The position numbers and the translations under genes are program-made. Source: Acidovorax sp. SRB_14 (GTDB taxonomy: Bacteria; Pseudomonadota; Gammaproteobacteria; Burkholderiales; Burkholderiaceae_C). From it: a DNA stretch of 45,011 nucleotides. The stretch's first letter is position 1, and every line of letters begins with the position of its first letter. The stretch is taken from NCBI RefSeq assembly GCF_012932145.1, contig NZ_MWOK01000025.1:1-45011 (forward strand). The letters run 5' to 3'. Shown one piece after another: positions 9,224-17,522 of this stretch. The notes beneath the pieces were generated by a model, which was not told the DNA's origin, ran no database searches, and saw nothing but the letters and a program-made list of their open reading frames with translations.

Positions 9224-9256
9224 AAAACCGGCCTCCAGGGAGGCCGGTTTTTTTTA
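9224..9256 (+). terminator. Intrinsic terminator after cytochrome c'
   Basis: AAAACCGGCCT at 9224-9234 pairs with AGGCCGGTTTT beginning at 9241, with six bases between, and the T-run continues to 9255. The A-tract on the other side means it may also serve the opposite strand. Confidence 0.9.
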
Positions 9257-9321
9257 AGGGGTAGGACCGACCGTGGGCAGCGCCTGCGCTTTGCCGCGTT
9301 CGGTGGCTGGCGCGGGGCCGC

Positions 9322-10374
9322 TCAGTCTGCGGTCAAGCCGATCTTTTTCACCACGGCGCCCCACTTGGCGATGTCACTGTGGATCAGCTGGGTCAGCGCC
9401 TCGGGCGTGCCTGCCTCGGGCTCGGCGCCCTGGGCGGCCAGCGTGCTGCGCACGGTGGGGTTGTTGAGCGCTTTGATGGTTTCCGCGTTGAGGCGTGCGA
9501 CCACAGGGGCGGGCGTGCCTGCAGGGGCAAACAGCGCAAACCAGGAACCCGAGTCGAAGCCGGCCACCCCTTGCTCGGCAATGGTGGGCAGATCGGGAAG
9601 GGCGCCCGAGCGCTTGGCCGACGTCACGGCAATGGCCTTGACCTTGCCGGCCTTTATCATGGGCAGGGCCGAGTTCACGTTGTCCGCCAGCACCTCCACC
9701 TGACCGCCGGTCAACGCCAGCAGCGCGGGGTTGCCGCCCTGGAACGGGACATGCACCATGTCCACCTGGGCCATCATCTTGAACAGCTCCATGCCCAGAT
9801 GGCCCGGTGTGCCGTTGCCCGCCGAGCTGAAGTTGAGCTTGCCGGGGTGCTTGCGCGCAAAGGCGATCAGCTCCTGCACGTTCGACACGGGAACCGATGG
9901 GTGCACCATCAGCACCTGCGGCACATGGGCGACCAGCGTGACCGGGACGAAGTCCTTGAGCGGGTCGTAGCGCAGCTTGCGGTGGATGGTGGCGGCAATC
10001 GCGTGCGATGCATTGGTGCCGATCACCAGGGTGTAACCGTCGGGCGTGGCGCGTGCGGCGGATGCGGCGCCCACGGTGCCGCCCGCGCCGGCCCGGTTGT
10101 CCACCACGAAGCTCTGGCCCAGGGCCAGCTCCAGTTGCTTGCCCAGCTGGCGGCCCAGCACATCGCTCGCCCCGCCAGCGGCAAAGGGCACGACGATGGT
10201 CACGGGGCGCTCCGGGTAGGTGCCCGCAGGCGAGGCAGCATGGGCTGGGCTGCCCAGGGCGCAGAGCACGGTGAGCAGCGGCGCCAGCATCGTGCGCAGC
10301 CGCAAGGGGCGTCCGTGCGCACATGCCGGAGCTTGGGGCGGCACTGAGTTCGGGGTGGGGGCAGGTTGCGTCAT
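9322..10374 (-). CDS. Bug-family (TctC-like) periplasmic solute receptor
   Basis: This is a tripartite tricarboxylate transporter substrate-binding protein, expected to bind a carboxylate ligand in the periplasm. The protein is 350 aa from MTQPAPTPNSVPPQ. An unusually long N-terminal region precedes the hydrophobic export segment (LAPLLTVLCALGSPAHA). The mature part opens with TYPERPVTIVVPFAAGGASD, the family hallmark, and continues with VDNRAGAGGTVGA and ATPDGYTLVIGTNASHAI. The ATG at 10374 is chosen because AAGGAGACCGAC lies just before it. No TctA/TctB membrane genes are nearby, which is common for the expanded Bug family. It sits 37 bases after the FAH-fold gene on the same strand, so the two probably form an operon. 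Confidence 0.95.
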   Translation of the reverse strand: MTQPAPTPNSVPPQAPACAHGRPLRLRTMLAPLLTVLCALGSPAHAASPAGTYPERPVTIVVPFAAGGASDVLGRQLGKQLELALGQSFVVDNRAGAGGTVGAASAARATPDGYTLVIGTNASHAIAATIHRKLRYDPLKDFVPVTLVAHVPQVLMVHPSVPVSNVQELIAFARKHPGKLNFSSAGNGTPGHLGMELFKMMAQVDMVHVPFQGGNPALLALTGGQVEVLADNVNSALPMIKAGKVKAIAVTSAKRSGALPDLPTIAEQGVAGFDSGSWFALFAPAGTPAPVVARLNAETIKALNNPTVRSTLAAQGAEPEAGTPEALTQLIHSDIAKWGAVVKKIGLTAD

Positions 10375-10411
10375 GTCGGTCTCCTTGGGTTGTTGTGCGG
10401 CGCAGAGGCTC

Positions 10412-11134
10412 TTAGCGGCTTGCGGTGATCGTGACTTCCAGCGGCGGCAGGCCGTCAATGCGGCCCACGAGCGCATCGCCGGGCCCGACGGCGCCCACGC
10501 CGGCAGGGGTGCCGGTGTAGATCAGGTCGCCGGGCATCAGCTGGTACTGGCGTGAGAGCTGGACGATGATTTCCGGCACGTTCCAGATCATTTTTTCGAG
10601 CACCGACTGCTGGCGCACCGCGCCGTTGACGTGCAATGTCAAGGCACCCGACAGCACATGGCCGGAAACCTCGACCGGCAAGATGGGGCCGCATGGCGCC
10701 GAGGCATCGAAGGACTTGCCGGCTTCCCAAGGCCGGCCTTGCTGGAGGCACTCGCGTTGGCGGTCGCGCCGCGTCATGTCCAGGCCCACGGCGTAGCCCA
10801 GCACGCAGTCGAGCACGCTGTGCGGCGCGTCCGCGTCGGGTGTGCGGCCCATCGCCACCACCAGCTCCAGCTCATACTGAAAATCGTCGGTGAAACTGGG
10901 GTAGGGCACGGCGCCGTCAGTGACCAGCGCATCGGCGGGCTTCTGAAAGAAAAACGGCGGGTCGCGCTCGTCGCCTTCCTTCATCTCACGGATATGGTCC
11001 ACATAGTTGCGGCCAACGCAGTAGATGCGGCGCACGGGAAAGGGCGCGCTGCGCCCGACGATGGGAACGGTGTTGGGTGCAAGTTCGGGGGTGGCAAGCG
11101 CCTGCGGGGCCTGGGCTGCGGAGTCGGTGGTCAC
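10412..11134 (-). CDS. Fumarylacetoacetate hydrolase (FAH) family protein
   Basis: This is an FAH-fold enzyme. The family includes hydrolases, decarboxylases and isomerases of ring-cleavage products. The exact substrate cannot be read from sequence. The core begins RRIYCVGRNYVDHIREM, continues PPFFFQKPADALV, and has the metal-binding E-x-E in YELELVVAMG with a following aspartate in GYAVGLDMTRRD. It ends with the PGDLIYTGTPAGVG motif. A GTG at about 11134 preceded by GAAGAAAGA gives 240 aa. An ATG at 11188 is also in frame but adds an arginine-rich stretch unlike the family. With the AraC regulator upstream and the Bug receptor downstream, it looks like part of a small carboxylate catabolism unit. 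Confidence 0.9.
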   Translation of the reverse strand: MTTDSAAQAPQALATPELAPNTVPIVGRSAPFPVRRIYCVGRNYVDHIREMKEGDERDPPFFFQKPADALVTDGAVPYPSFTDDFQYELELVVAMGRTPDADAPHSVLDCVLGYAVGLDMTRRDRQRECLQQGRPWEAGKSFDASAPCGPILPVEVSGHVLSGALTLHVNGAVRQQSVLEKMIWNVPEIIVQLSRQYQLMPGDLIYTGTPAGVGAVGPGDALVGRIDGLPPLEVTITASR

Positions 11135-11276
11135 GGGGGGTCTTTCTTCGATCGACGACCTGCGGGTGCGGGTCCGTCGTTCGCCCATCTTGCGTGCCGA
11201 AGCCCGTGCGGCGTTAGGTCATGGGCTGTCCATTGCCGGTACGATCTTGCGCTGCCGACCGCGTGTCCCGATCGCG

Positions 11277-12227
11277 CTACACCCGTGCGGTGTTGCGCAG
11301 CTCGGCGCGGGTGGACGAAGGGCTTTTGCCGGTCACCAAGCGAAAGCGCTTGCCAAAGTAGGCCTCGTCGGCGAACCCGCAGCGGAACGCGATTTCCTTG
11401 ATCGAGAGGTTGGTGTGCAGCAGCAGTTCGCGGGCAAAGGCCATGCGCCGGCTGGTCAGGCATTCCAGGAACGTCTGCCCTGTCTCGCGCTTGATCAGGT
11501 GCGCCAGGTAGGTGGGCGACAGATGGATGGCCGCGGCCGCGTCGGCCAGTGAGACCGGCAGGTGCAAGCGTTCCTTGAGGTAGGCCTGCAACCGGGCCAG
11601 CGTGGGATGGCGCGCCAGCGACGACGCCGGTGCCGAGGCCCAGTGCATCAGCGATTCGCCATAGTGGCGCCACACCAGCCCGATGAGCTGCAGCAGGTAG
11701 CCGCGGATCAGGATGGTGGCGCCGGTGGCACGCTGCGCATCTTCTGCGGCCATGGCGTTGCACAGGGCCTCGACCTGCGCCATCTCACGTGGCGTAAGTG
11801 CAAAGTCGATCTGCTCCTGGAATCGGAACGGCGCCAGTTCGGGCGCGCGCTCGATGGGCGTGTGCGCCAGATCCTGCAGGTCCACGTCCAGGGAAGGCAG
11901 CAGGTAGGCCAGGCTCGCATTGAGGATGAAATAGCGGCTGCCCGGTGCGGTGGGGATGAAGTGGGTGGTGAACGGCAGGATGAAGCACACCGTTCCCGCC
12001 TCCACGGGGCGGCACACATCCCCAATGAAGTGCTGGGTGCTTCCCTGCAGCTGCACATGGATCTGGAAATACTCATGGCGGTGCGGTGCCGCATTGGGCA
12101 GGGCCGAATGCTCGTCGCGGATGCCGAAGTCGCCATGCAGCGAGCGCTCGGACATGCGGTAGTTGTCCAGCGGTGCCTGGCGGGCCCGCAGCGGCGTGGG
12201 CTGGAGGGGGGACGTGGACTGGGTCAT
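11277..12227 (-). CDS. AraC-family transcriptional regulator
   Basis: This is a one-component regulator with an N-terminal cupin-like sensor (roughly residues 30-150, starting near APHRHEYFQIHVQLQG) and a C-terminal AraC/XylS DNA-binding domain with two helix-turn-helix motifs. The first is around SLADAAAAIHLSPTYLAHLI. The second is in SIKEIAFRCGFADEAYFGKR and is followed by FRLVTGKSPS. The protein is 316 aa from the ATG at 12227. The frame extends upstream to 12344, but that part has no family similarity that I recognise. It lies 142 bases upstream of the FAH-family gene on the same strand, and probably controls that gene and the Bug receptor. Confidence 0.93.
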   Translation of the reverse strand: MTQSTSPLQPTPLRARQAPLDNYRMSERSLHGDFGIRDEHSALPNAAPHRHEYFQIHVQLQGSTQHFIGDVCRPVEAGTVCFILPFTTHFIPTAPGSRYFILNASLAYLLPSLDVDLQDLAHTPIERAPELAPFRFQEQIDFALTPREMAQVEALCNAMAAEDAQRATGATILIRGYLLQLIGLVWRHYGESLMHWASAPASSLARHPTLARLQAYLKERLHLPVSLADAAAAIHLSPTYLAHLIKRETGQTFLECLTSRRMAFARELLLHTNLSIKEIAFRCGFADEAYFGKRFRLVTGKSPSSTRAELRNTARV

Positions 12228-12526
12228 CGCGGCCACGGGGGTGGCAAAAGCATGGGGCGGCTCCGGAGCGAGGTCATGGCGGTGCGCGGATGTTAACCAG
12301 TCGCCCCCCGTTGTGCTCACGGAGAGACCGGCTGCGCGCCGCACGGGGTGACGGACGCGGTCTTCACCTTGACCAGCGGCGCCCCGGATGCACTTCCCAG
12401 GGCACGGTGGGATGAACCGAGCGCTCTCTACGGGGGCGCAGGAACAGTTTCTGCTCAGAGACGCAGAAACTCAGACGGAAGCAGACGGAGAGGGCCGTGC
12501 GACAAAGGCTTGCGCGAAGGGAGGTG
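12228..12526. other. 299-base gap between the AraC and TlpA-like genes
   Basis: No convincing gene is present. The gap holds the upstream region of the AraC regulator and the 3' flank of the TlpA-like gene. The only clear structure is the inverted repeat at 12446-12471. Confidence 0.6.
12446..12471. promoter_or_regulatory. Inverted repeat upstream of the AraC regulator gene
   Basis: AGTTTCTGC at 12446-12454 and GCAGAAACT at 12463-12471 form a perfect 9-bp inverted repeat around eight bases. It lies about 220 bases before the regulator start and 56 bases beyond the TlpA-like stop. It could be an operator or a weak terminator. Neither flank has a T-run. Confidence 0.45.
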
Positions 12527-13030
12527 TCAGGCCTCGGCCAGCAGCTTTTCGATCAGCCGGTGCAGTTCAGGGAAGTTGGGCTGACCGATGAAGCTCTTCA
12601 CGATCTCGCCGCGCTTGTTGACGATGTAGGTCGTGGGCGTGAGTTGCACATCGCCCCAGGCCCGCGCCACCGCGCCGGTATTGTCGATGGCGACCTTGAA
12701 AGGCAGTTTGCGGGTTTCGGCAAAATTGACGACGTAGCTGGGCGGGTCGTAGCTCATGGCCACGGCCAGCGTGTCAAAGCCCTTGGCGTGATACTTGTTG
12801 TAAGTACTGATGACCTCGGGCATCTCGGCCACGCAGGTCGTGCAGCTGGTGGCCCAGAAGTTCACCAGCGTGACCTTGCCGCGCAGGTCGGCCGTGCTCT
12901 GGCGCGAGCCGTCGAGCAGCACAAAGGTCGATTCGGGCGCCTGGGACTTGCCCGTGCCCCATGCCACCCAGGCCCCTAGGCCCGCCACCACCGCTACCAG
13001 CAGCGCCATGGCGCCATGTTTGATACGCAT
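12527..13030 (-). CDS. TlpA/ResA-like membrane-anchored thioredoxin
   Basis: This is a predicted periplasm-facing thiol-disulfide reductase, as used in cytochrome c maturation or disulfide repair. The protein is 167 aa. Residues 7-25 form an uncleaved membrane anchor (AMALLVAVVAGLGAWVAW). The thioredoxin fold has the active-site cysteines at residues 63 and 66 (FWATSCTTCVAEMP) and the cis-proline loop in LTPTTYIVNKRGE. The start is the ATG at 13030. It stands alone on the minus strand, divergent from the lipoprotein gene at 13207. Confidence 0.93.
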   Translation of the reverse strand: MRIKHGAMALLVAVVAGLGAWVAWGTGKSQAPESTFVLLDGSRQSTADLRGKVTLVNFWATSCTTCVAEMPEVISTYNKYHAKGFDTLAVAMSYDPPSYVVNFAETRKLPFKVAIDNTGAVARAWGDVQLTPTTYIVNKRGEIVKSFIGQPNFPELHRLIEKLLAEA

Positions 13031-13206
13031 AAAAATCCATCCGAAAAAGCGTCCCAGGTCGCCATTGTGCGGCAGCCGTGCCAGCGCGGCACGTCAAGGC
13101 AGCAAAGCAACTGGCCGTGTCAGGGGCTTGGAGCGCAGGCAGCGCGCAGAAGTTCCGCCTTCGGCCCCGGGCACTGCGCGGCACCGACCCTGACCATAAT
13201 CCCCGC

Positions 13207-13749
13207 ATGGACCGAATTCTTGTTGCCGCGTTGGCCCTGTGCCTGTCTGCCTGCAGTCCCGCGCTGAACTGGCGCAGCGTGGTCCTGCCCGAGATCGGCT
13301 TGCGTGCCAGCCTGCCGTGCAAGCCCGAACACCTGGAGCGCCGCATCGAACTGGCGGGCACGGACACCGCGGTGGACATGGCGGGCTGTGCGGCCGATGG
13401 TGTGACCTTCGCCGTGGCCTGCGCCGTGCTGTCCAATCCCGCGCAGGCGGGCGCAGCGCTGGCCCATTGGCGCGCGGCGGTGCTGGCAGGCCTGCGCGCG
13501 CCCGCCCCGGGGCAGCCCGGCGCTGCGCAAGACAGCCCCTTCGTGCCGGTCGGCGCGCTCGACCTGCCGCAGTCGGTGCGCACCGTGGTGCAGGGACGGC
13601 AGCCCGGCGGCGAAGCGGTCCACGCCCAGGCGGTGTGGTTTGCGCGCGTCCAGGGGCCGCAACTGAGCGCCTGCCATGCCGTGGTCTTGAGCGCCGGGCC
13701 GCGCGCCGAGGTGGCAGAAGGCTTTTTTTCGGGCCTGGAGCTGCAATGA
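13207..13749 (+). CDS. Putative lipoprotein, unknown function
   Basis: I do not recognise the family. The protein is 180 aa. The N terminus MDRILVAALALCLSACSPAL has a hydrophobic stretch and a lipobox (LSAC), so it is a likely lipoprotein with the lipid on Cys16. The rest is Ala/Pro-rich, with several cysteines and no recognised motif. A CATAAT box ends only six bases before the ATG, and there is no Shine-Dalgarno, so the message may be leaderless. Its stop overlaps the MFS transporter start (ATGA), which suggests that the two are translated together. Confidence 0.8.
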   Translation: MDRILVAALALCLSACSPALNWRSVVLPEIGLRASLPCKPEHLERRIELAGTDTAVDMAGCAADGVTFAVACAVLSNPAQAGAALAHWRAAVLAGLRAPAPGQPGAAQDSPFVPVGALDLPQSVRTVVQGRQPGGEAVHAQAVWFARVQGPQLSACHAVVLSAGPRAEVAEGFFSGLELQ

Positions 13750-14990
13750 ACCTGCTGCAGCGCCGCACCGCCGTGACCGTTTTCCTCGCGTTTGCCTTCG
13801 CCTACTTCCTTTCGGCCCTGCTGCGTGCCGTAACCGCCACGCTTGCGCCCACCCTGGCCGGCGAGTTCGAGATGCATGCCCGCGACCTGGGCCTGCTGTC
13901 GGGCGGGTATTTTCTTGGCTTTGCCGCCACGCAGCTGCCGCTGGGCAATTGGCTGGACCGCCATGGCCCCAAGCGGGTGCTGCTGGGTTTTTTGGTTGCG
14001 GCCGTGCTGGGCTGCGTGCTGTTTTCGGTGGCGACGGACTTTTCGGGCCTGCTGGCGGGCCGTGTGCTGTGCGGCGCTGGCGTTAGCGCCTGCCTGATGG
14101 CGCCGCTGACGGGTTATCGGCGCTGGTACACGCCCACGGCGCAGTTGCGCGCCAACTCCTGGATGCTCATGACCGGATCGCTGGGCATGGTCGCCTCCAC
14201 GCTGCCCGTGCAGTGGCTGCTGCCGCTGGCGGGGTGGCGGCCGCTGTTCTGGGGTCTGGCGGCCCTCATCGTGCTGGCGATGGGGTGGATCTCGTTCAGC
14301 GTGCCGGCCTGGGTGGGCGCGCACGACCGGGCGGTGCCCGAGCCGTCCCAGGCGCCGTCCGGCTATGCGGCCGTGTGGCGGCACCCGTACTTCGTGCGCC
14401 TGGCGCCGCTGGGGTTCTTCACCTATGGGGGCATGGTGGCCATGCAGACACTGTGGGCCGGCCCGTGGATGCAGCAGGTGGCGTGCTACTCGGCGCTGGA
14501 GGCTGCGACCGGCCTGTTCTGGATCAATGTCGCCATGCTGTGCACTTTCTGGGGCTGGGGCATGGCCAGCCACTGGCTGCTGCGCAAGGGGGTGGACGCC
14601 AACCGCCTCATGGCCGCAGGCGTGCCCCTGAGCCTGCTGGTAATGGCGGCCCTCATCGTGCTGGGCGAACGCGCCGGTGCCGCGGCCTGGGCGCTGTACT
14701 GCGTGGCCTGCACCTTCGTTTCGCTGTCGCTGCCGGCGCTGGCGCTGGCGTTTCCGCAGGCGCTGGCCGGGCGCGCGCTGTCGGCCTACAACCTGGTGAT
14801 TTTTGTCGGGGTGTTCGCAGTGCAGTGGGGCATTGGTCTGGCGCTGGACGCCTTTGCCGCCGCCGGCGCCACGCCCATGGCGGCGTTTCGCTGGTCCATG
14901 GGCCTGTACCTGGCCTGCAATGTCGCCGCCTACGCCTGGTTTGTCGTGCGCGCGCGCGGCCATAATGCGCTGCAACCCACCGCACCATGA
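13746..14990 (+). CDS. Major facilitator superfamily transporter
   Basis: This is a predicted inner-membrane secondary transporter. The substrate is unknown. The protein is 414 aa with about 12 hydrophobic segments. The loop between segments 2 and 3 carries NWLDRHGPKRVLLG, matching the MFS motif A pattern (G-x-x-x-D-R-x-G-x-R/K). The ATG at 13746 overlaps the upstream lipoprotein stop by four bases, and the stop overlaps the EIIA start by four bases. It has no sugar-transporter signature that I can see, so its link to the PTS genes is by position only. Confidence 0.92.
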   Translation: MNLLQRRTAVTVFLAFAFAYFLSALLRAVTATLAPTLAGEFEMHARDLGLLSGGYFLGFAATQLPLGNWLDRHGPKRVLLGFLVAAVLGCVLFSVATDFSGLLAGRVLCGAGVSACLMAPLTGYRRWYTPTAQLRANSWMLMTGSLGMVASTLPVQWLLPLAGWRPLFWGLAALIVLAMGWISFSVPAWVGAHDRAVPEPSQAPSGYAAVWRHPYFVRLAPLGFFTYGGMVAMQTLWAGPWMQQVACYSALEAATGLFWINVAMLCTFWGWGMASHWLLRKGVDANRLMAAGVPLSLLVMAALIVLGERAGAAAWALYCVACTFVSLSLPALALAFPQALAGRALSAYNLVIFVGVFAVQWGIGLALDAFAAAGATPMAAFRWSMGLYLACNVAAYAWFVVRARGHNALQPTAP

Positions 14991-15403
14991 GCACGCGCAT
15001 CTTCCTCATCGCCCACGCGCCGCTGGCCCATGCCCTGCGCGAATGCGCGCTGCATGTGTTCACCGACTGCGCCGATGCCGTGCTCGCGCTCGACGTGTTG
15101 CCGCATGCGGCGCCCGCCGACACGCTGGCGCAGGCGCGGCACATGCTGGCGCCTGCGCCCGCAGCGCCCACCCTGGTGCTGACCGATGTCTTTGGCGCCA
15201 CCCCGTGCAACATCGCGCAGCGCCTGGTGGCGGACCTGCCCGCCAGGCTGGTGACCGGCGTGAACCTGCCGATGCTGCTGCGCGCCGTCAGCTACCGCGC
15301 CGAGCCGCTGGACGCCCTGGTGCAGCGCGCCGTGGTGGGCGGCACCCAAGGCGTGATGCAGGTGTGCCTGAGCGCGACCCCTTCAGAACCGACCCGTCCA
15401 TGA
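14987..15403 (+). CDS. PTS system EIIA(Man)-type protein
   Basis: This is a cytoplasmic phosphoacceptor of the mannose-type EIIA family. The protein is 138 aa. The phosphorylated histidine should be His10 (RIFLIAHAPLAHAL). The second signature is LVLTDVFGATPCNIAQRL near residue 62. There are no EIIB, EIIC or EIID domains here or nearby, so this is the incomplete, regulatory PTS known from Ralstonia and other betaproteobacteria (gene often called ptsM). The ATG overlaps the end of the MFS gene, and the stop overlaps the HPr start. Confidence 0.93.
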   Translation: MSTRIFLIAHAPLAHALRECALHVFTDCADAVLALDVLPHAAPADTLAQARHMLAPAPAAPTLVLTDVFGATPCNIAQRLVADLPARLVTGVNLPMLLRAVSYRAEPLDALVQRAVVGGTQGVMQVCLSATPSEPTRP

Positions 15404-15669
15404 TCAAGACCTCCACGACCATCGGCAACAAGCTGGGCCTGCACGCCCGCGCGTCCGCCAAACTCACCCGCCTGGCCGGCACTTTTCCTTGCGATGTCTG
15501 GATGAGCCGCGGCGGCCGGCGCGTCAATGCCAAGAGCATCATGGGCGTGATGATGCTGGCCGCGGGCCTGGGCTCCGAGGTCGAGATCGAAACCAGCGGC
15601 GACCAGGCCCAGGAAGCCATGGACGCCTTGCTGGCCCTGATCGCCGACAAGTTCGGCGAAGGCAGCTGA
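15400..15669 (+). CDS. ptsH: Phosphocarrier protein HPr
   Basis: HPr shuttles phosphate from enzyme I to EIIA. The protein is 89 aa. The active histidine is His15 in NKLGLHARASAKL. The regulatory serine is Ser46 in NAKSIMGVMMLAAG, the site used by HPr kinase where that enzyme exists. HPr kinase is not encoded in this window. The ATG overlaps the EIIA stop by four bases. The message continues to enzyme I after a gap of about 50 bases. Confidence 0.97.
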   Translation: MIKTSTTIGNKLGLHARASAKLTRLAGTFPCDVWMSRGGRRVNAKSIMGVMMLAAGLGSEVEIETSGDQAQEAMDALLALIADKFGEGS

Positions 15670-15718
15670 GCATGGGCCGCGCCGCCACCGCGTGGCACGG
15701 CCTGCCCAGGGGCGGGGC

Positions 15719-17473
15719 ATGACGTTTTCCATTCCCGGCCTGGCGGTGGCGCGCGGCATCGCCATCGGGCGTGCCGTGCTGGTGGGCTCGAGCCGCGTCG
15801 ATGTGGCGCACTACTTCATCGAGCCGCACCAGGTGCCGTCGGAGATCGAGCGGGTGCGCCACGGGCGCAACGCGGTCATGGAGGAGCTGCAGCGCCTGCA
15901 GGACGACATGCCGCACGATGCCCCGCACGAGCTGGCGGCGCTGCTCGACGTGCACCTCTTGCTGCTGCAGGACGAGGCGCTGACCAGCGGCGTCAAGCAC
16001 TGGATCACCGAGCGCCTGTACAACGCCGAGTGGGCACTGACGACCCAGCTCGAAGCCATTGCGCGCCAGTTCGACGAAATGGAGGACGAGTACCTGCGCG
16101 AGCGCAAAGCCGACCTCGAACAGGTGGTCGAGCGCATCCTGCGGTACATGAAGGGCGTCGCCCAGCCGGTGGCGCCGCCCCCGCCGAACGCCCGGCGCAA
16201 GACCCCGCAGGACCTGCTGCTCGACGACACCATGGACGTGCCGCTGGTGCTGGTGGCGCACGACCTCTCGCCCGCCGACATGCTGCAGTTCAAGAAGAGC
16301 GTGTTCGCCGGCTTCGTCACCGACGTGGGCGGCAAGACCTCGCACACCGCCATCGTGGCGCGCAGCATGGACATCCCGGCGGTGGTCGGCGCGCGCGTGG
16401 CCAGCCAGCTGGTGCGCCAGGACGACTGGGTCATCATCGACGGCGATGCCGGCGTGATGATCGTCGACCCGTCCGCCATCATCCTGGCCGAATACGGCTT
16501 CCGCCAGCGCCAGATGGTGCTCGAGCGCGAGCGCCTGGCGCGCCTGCGGCACACGCCGTCGGTCACGCTCGACGGCCAGAAGATCGAGCTGCTGGCCAAC
16601 ATCGAGCAGCCCAGCGATGCCGCCACCGCCGTGCGCGCCGGCGCCGTGGGCGTGGGCCTGTTCCGCAGCGAGTTCCTGTTCATGGGCCGCAGCGGCGACC
16701 TGCCCGGCGAGGAAGAGCAGTATCGGGCCTACCGCGACGCGATCGACGGCATGCAGGGCCTGCCCGTCACGATCCGCACGGTGGACGTGGGCGCGGACAA
16801 GCCCCTGGACAAGAACTACAAGGATGCGCAACTGAACCCGGCTCTGGGCCTGCGCGCGATCCGCTGGAGTCTGGCCGACCCGGCCATGTTCCGCACGCAG
16901 CTGCGCGCCGTGCTGCGCGCCGCAGCACACGGGCAGGTCAACCTGCTGTTTCCGATGCTCGCCCATGGCAGCGAGATCCGCCAGACGCTGGCGCAGGTCG
17001 ACCTGGCGCGCGCCGAGCTCGACGAGCGCGGGCAGGCGTACGGACCGGTGCGCCTGGGGGCCATGGTCGAGGTGCCGGCCGCGGCGCTGATGGTGCGCAC
17101 CTTCCTGCGCTACTTCGACTTTCTCTCGATCGGCACCAACGACCTGATCCAGTACACCCTGGCCATCGACCGCGCCGACGAGGCGGTGTCGCACCTCTAC
17201 GACCCGCTGCACCCGGCGGTGCTGCAGCTGGTGGCCCAGGTGATCGCCGAATGCCAGGCCCAGGGAAAGAGCGTGTCGGTGTGCGGCGAAATGGCGGGCG
17301 ACGTCGCTCTCACGCGCCTGCTGCTGGGCCTGGGGCTGCGCAGCTTCTCGATGCACCCGGCCCAAATCCTCGCGGTCAAGCAGGAAGTGCTACGCGCCGA
17401 CACGCGCAAGCTGGCCGCATGGGCGCAGCAGGTGCTCGGTGCGGACACGCCGAACGACCTGATCGCTCCTTGA
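15719..17473 (+). CDS. ptsI: PTS enzyme I (phosphoenolpyruvate-protein phosphotransferase)
   Basis: Enzyme I takes phosphate from PEP and passes it to HPr. The protein is 584 aa, close to the usual 570-590. The N-terminal HPr-binding/phosphohistidine domain has the active His209 in GGKTSHTAIVARSMDIPA. The C-terminal PEP-binding TIM barrel carries LFRSEFLFMGR, VDVGADKPLDKN, the NDLIQYTLAIDRAD segment, and the conserved cysteine in VCGEMAGD. The ATG at 15719 is preferred over an in-frame codon at 15692, because the protein then starts at the typical SIPGLAVARGIAIG. With EIIA and HPr it completes the phosphorelay. Confidence 0.97.
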   Translation: MTFSIPGLAVARGIAIGRAVLVGSSRVDVAHYFIEPHQVPSEIERVRHGRNAVMEELQRLQDDMPHDAPHELAALLDVHLLLLQDEALTSGVKHWITERLYNAEWALTTQLEAIARQFDEMEDEYLRERKADLEQVVERILRYMKGVAQPVAPPPPNARRKTPQDLLLDDTMDVPLVLVAHDLSPADMLQFKKSVFAGFVTDVGGKTSHTAIVARSMDIPAVVGARVASQLVRQDDWVIIDGDAGVMIVDPSAIILAEYGFRQRQMVLERERLARLRHTPSVTLDGQKIELLANIEQPSDAATAVRAGAVGVGLFRSEFLFMGRSGDLPGEEEQYRAYRDAIDGMQGLPVTIRTVDVGADKPLDKNYKDAQLNPALGLRAIRWSLADPAMFRTQLRAVLRAAAHGQVNLLFPMLAHGSEIRQTLAQVDLARAELDERGQAYGPVRLGAMVEVPAAALMVRTFLRYFDFLSIGTNDLIQYTLAIDRADEAVSHLYDPLHPAVLQLVAQVIAECQAQGKSVSVCGEMAGDVALTRLLLGLGLRSFSMHPAQILAVKQEVLRADTRKLAAWAQQVLGADTPNDLIAP

Positions 17474-17522
17474 GCCACGTGGCCGGGGCCGTGGGCCCCT
17501 GCCTGCCGGGTTGATGCTATTA

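Noticed and set aside
12774-14975. A 733-codon open frame on the minus strand opposite the lipoprotein and MFS genes
   Set aside because: It overlaps clear genes, has no recognisable domain, and shows the Gln/Arg/His-rich composition of antisense frames. Part of its end is only a shifted frame of the TlpA-like gene.
15539-17365. A 608-codon open frame opposite ptsI
   Set aside because: It is an antisense shadow of enzyme I, whose motifs are complete on the plus strand.
17485-17499. GGGGCC/GGCCCC hairpin as the ptsI terminator
   Set aside because: No T-run follows it. The nearby palindrome at 17523-17572 is a better candidate.
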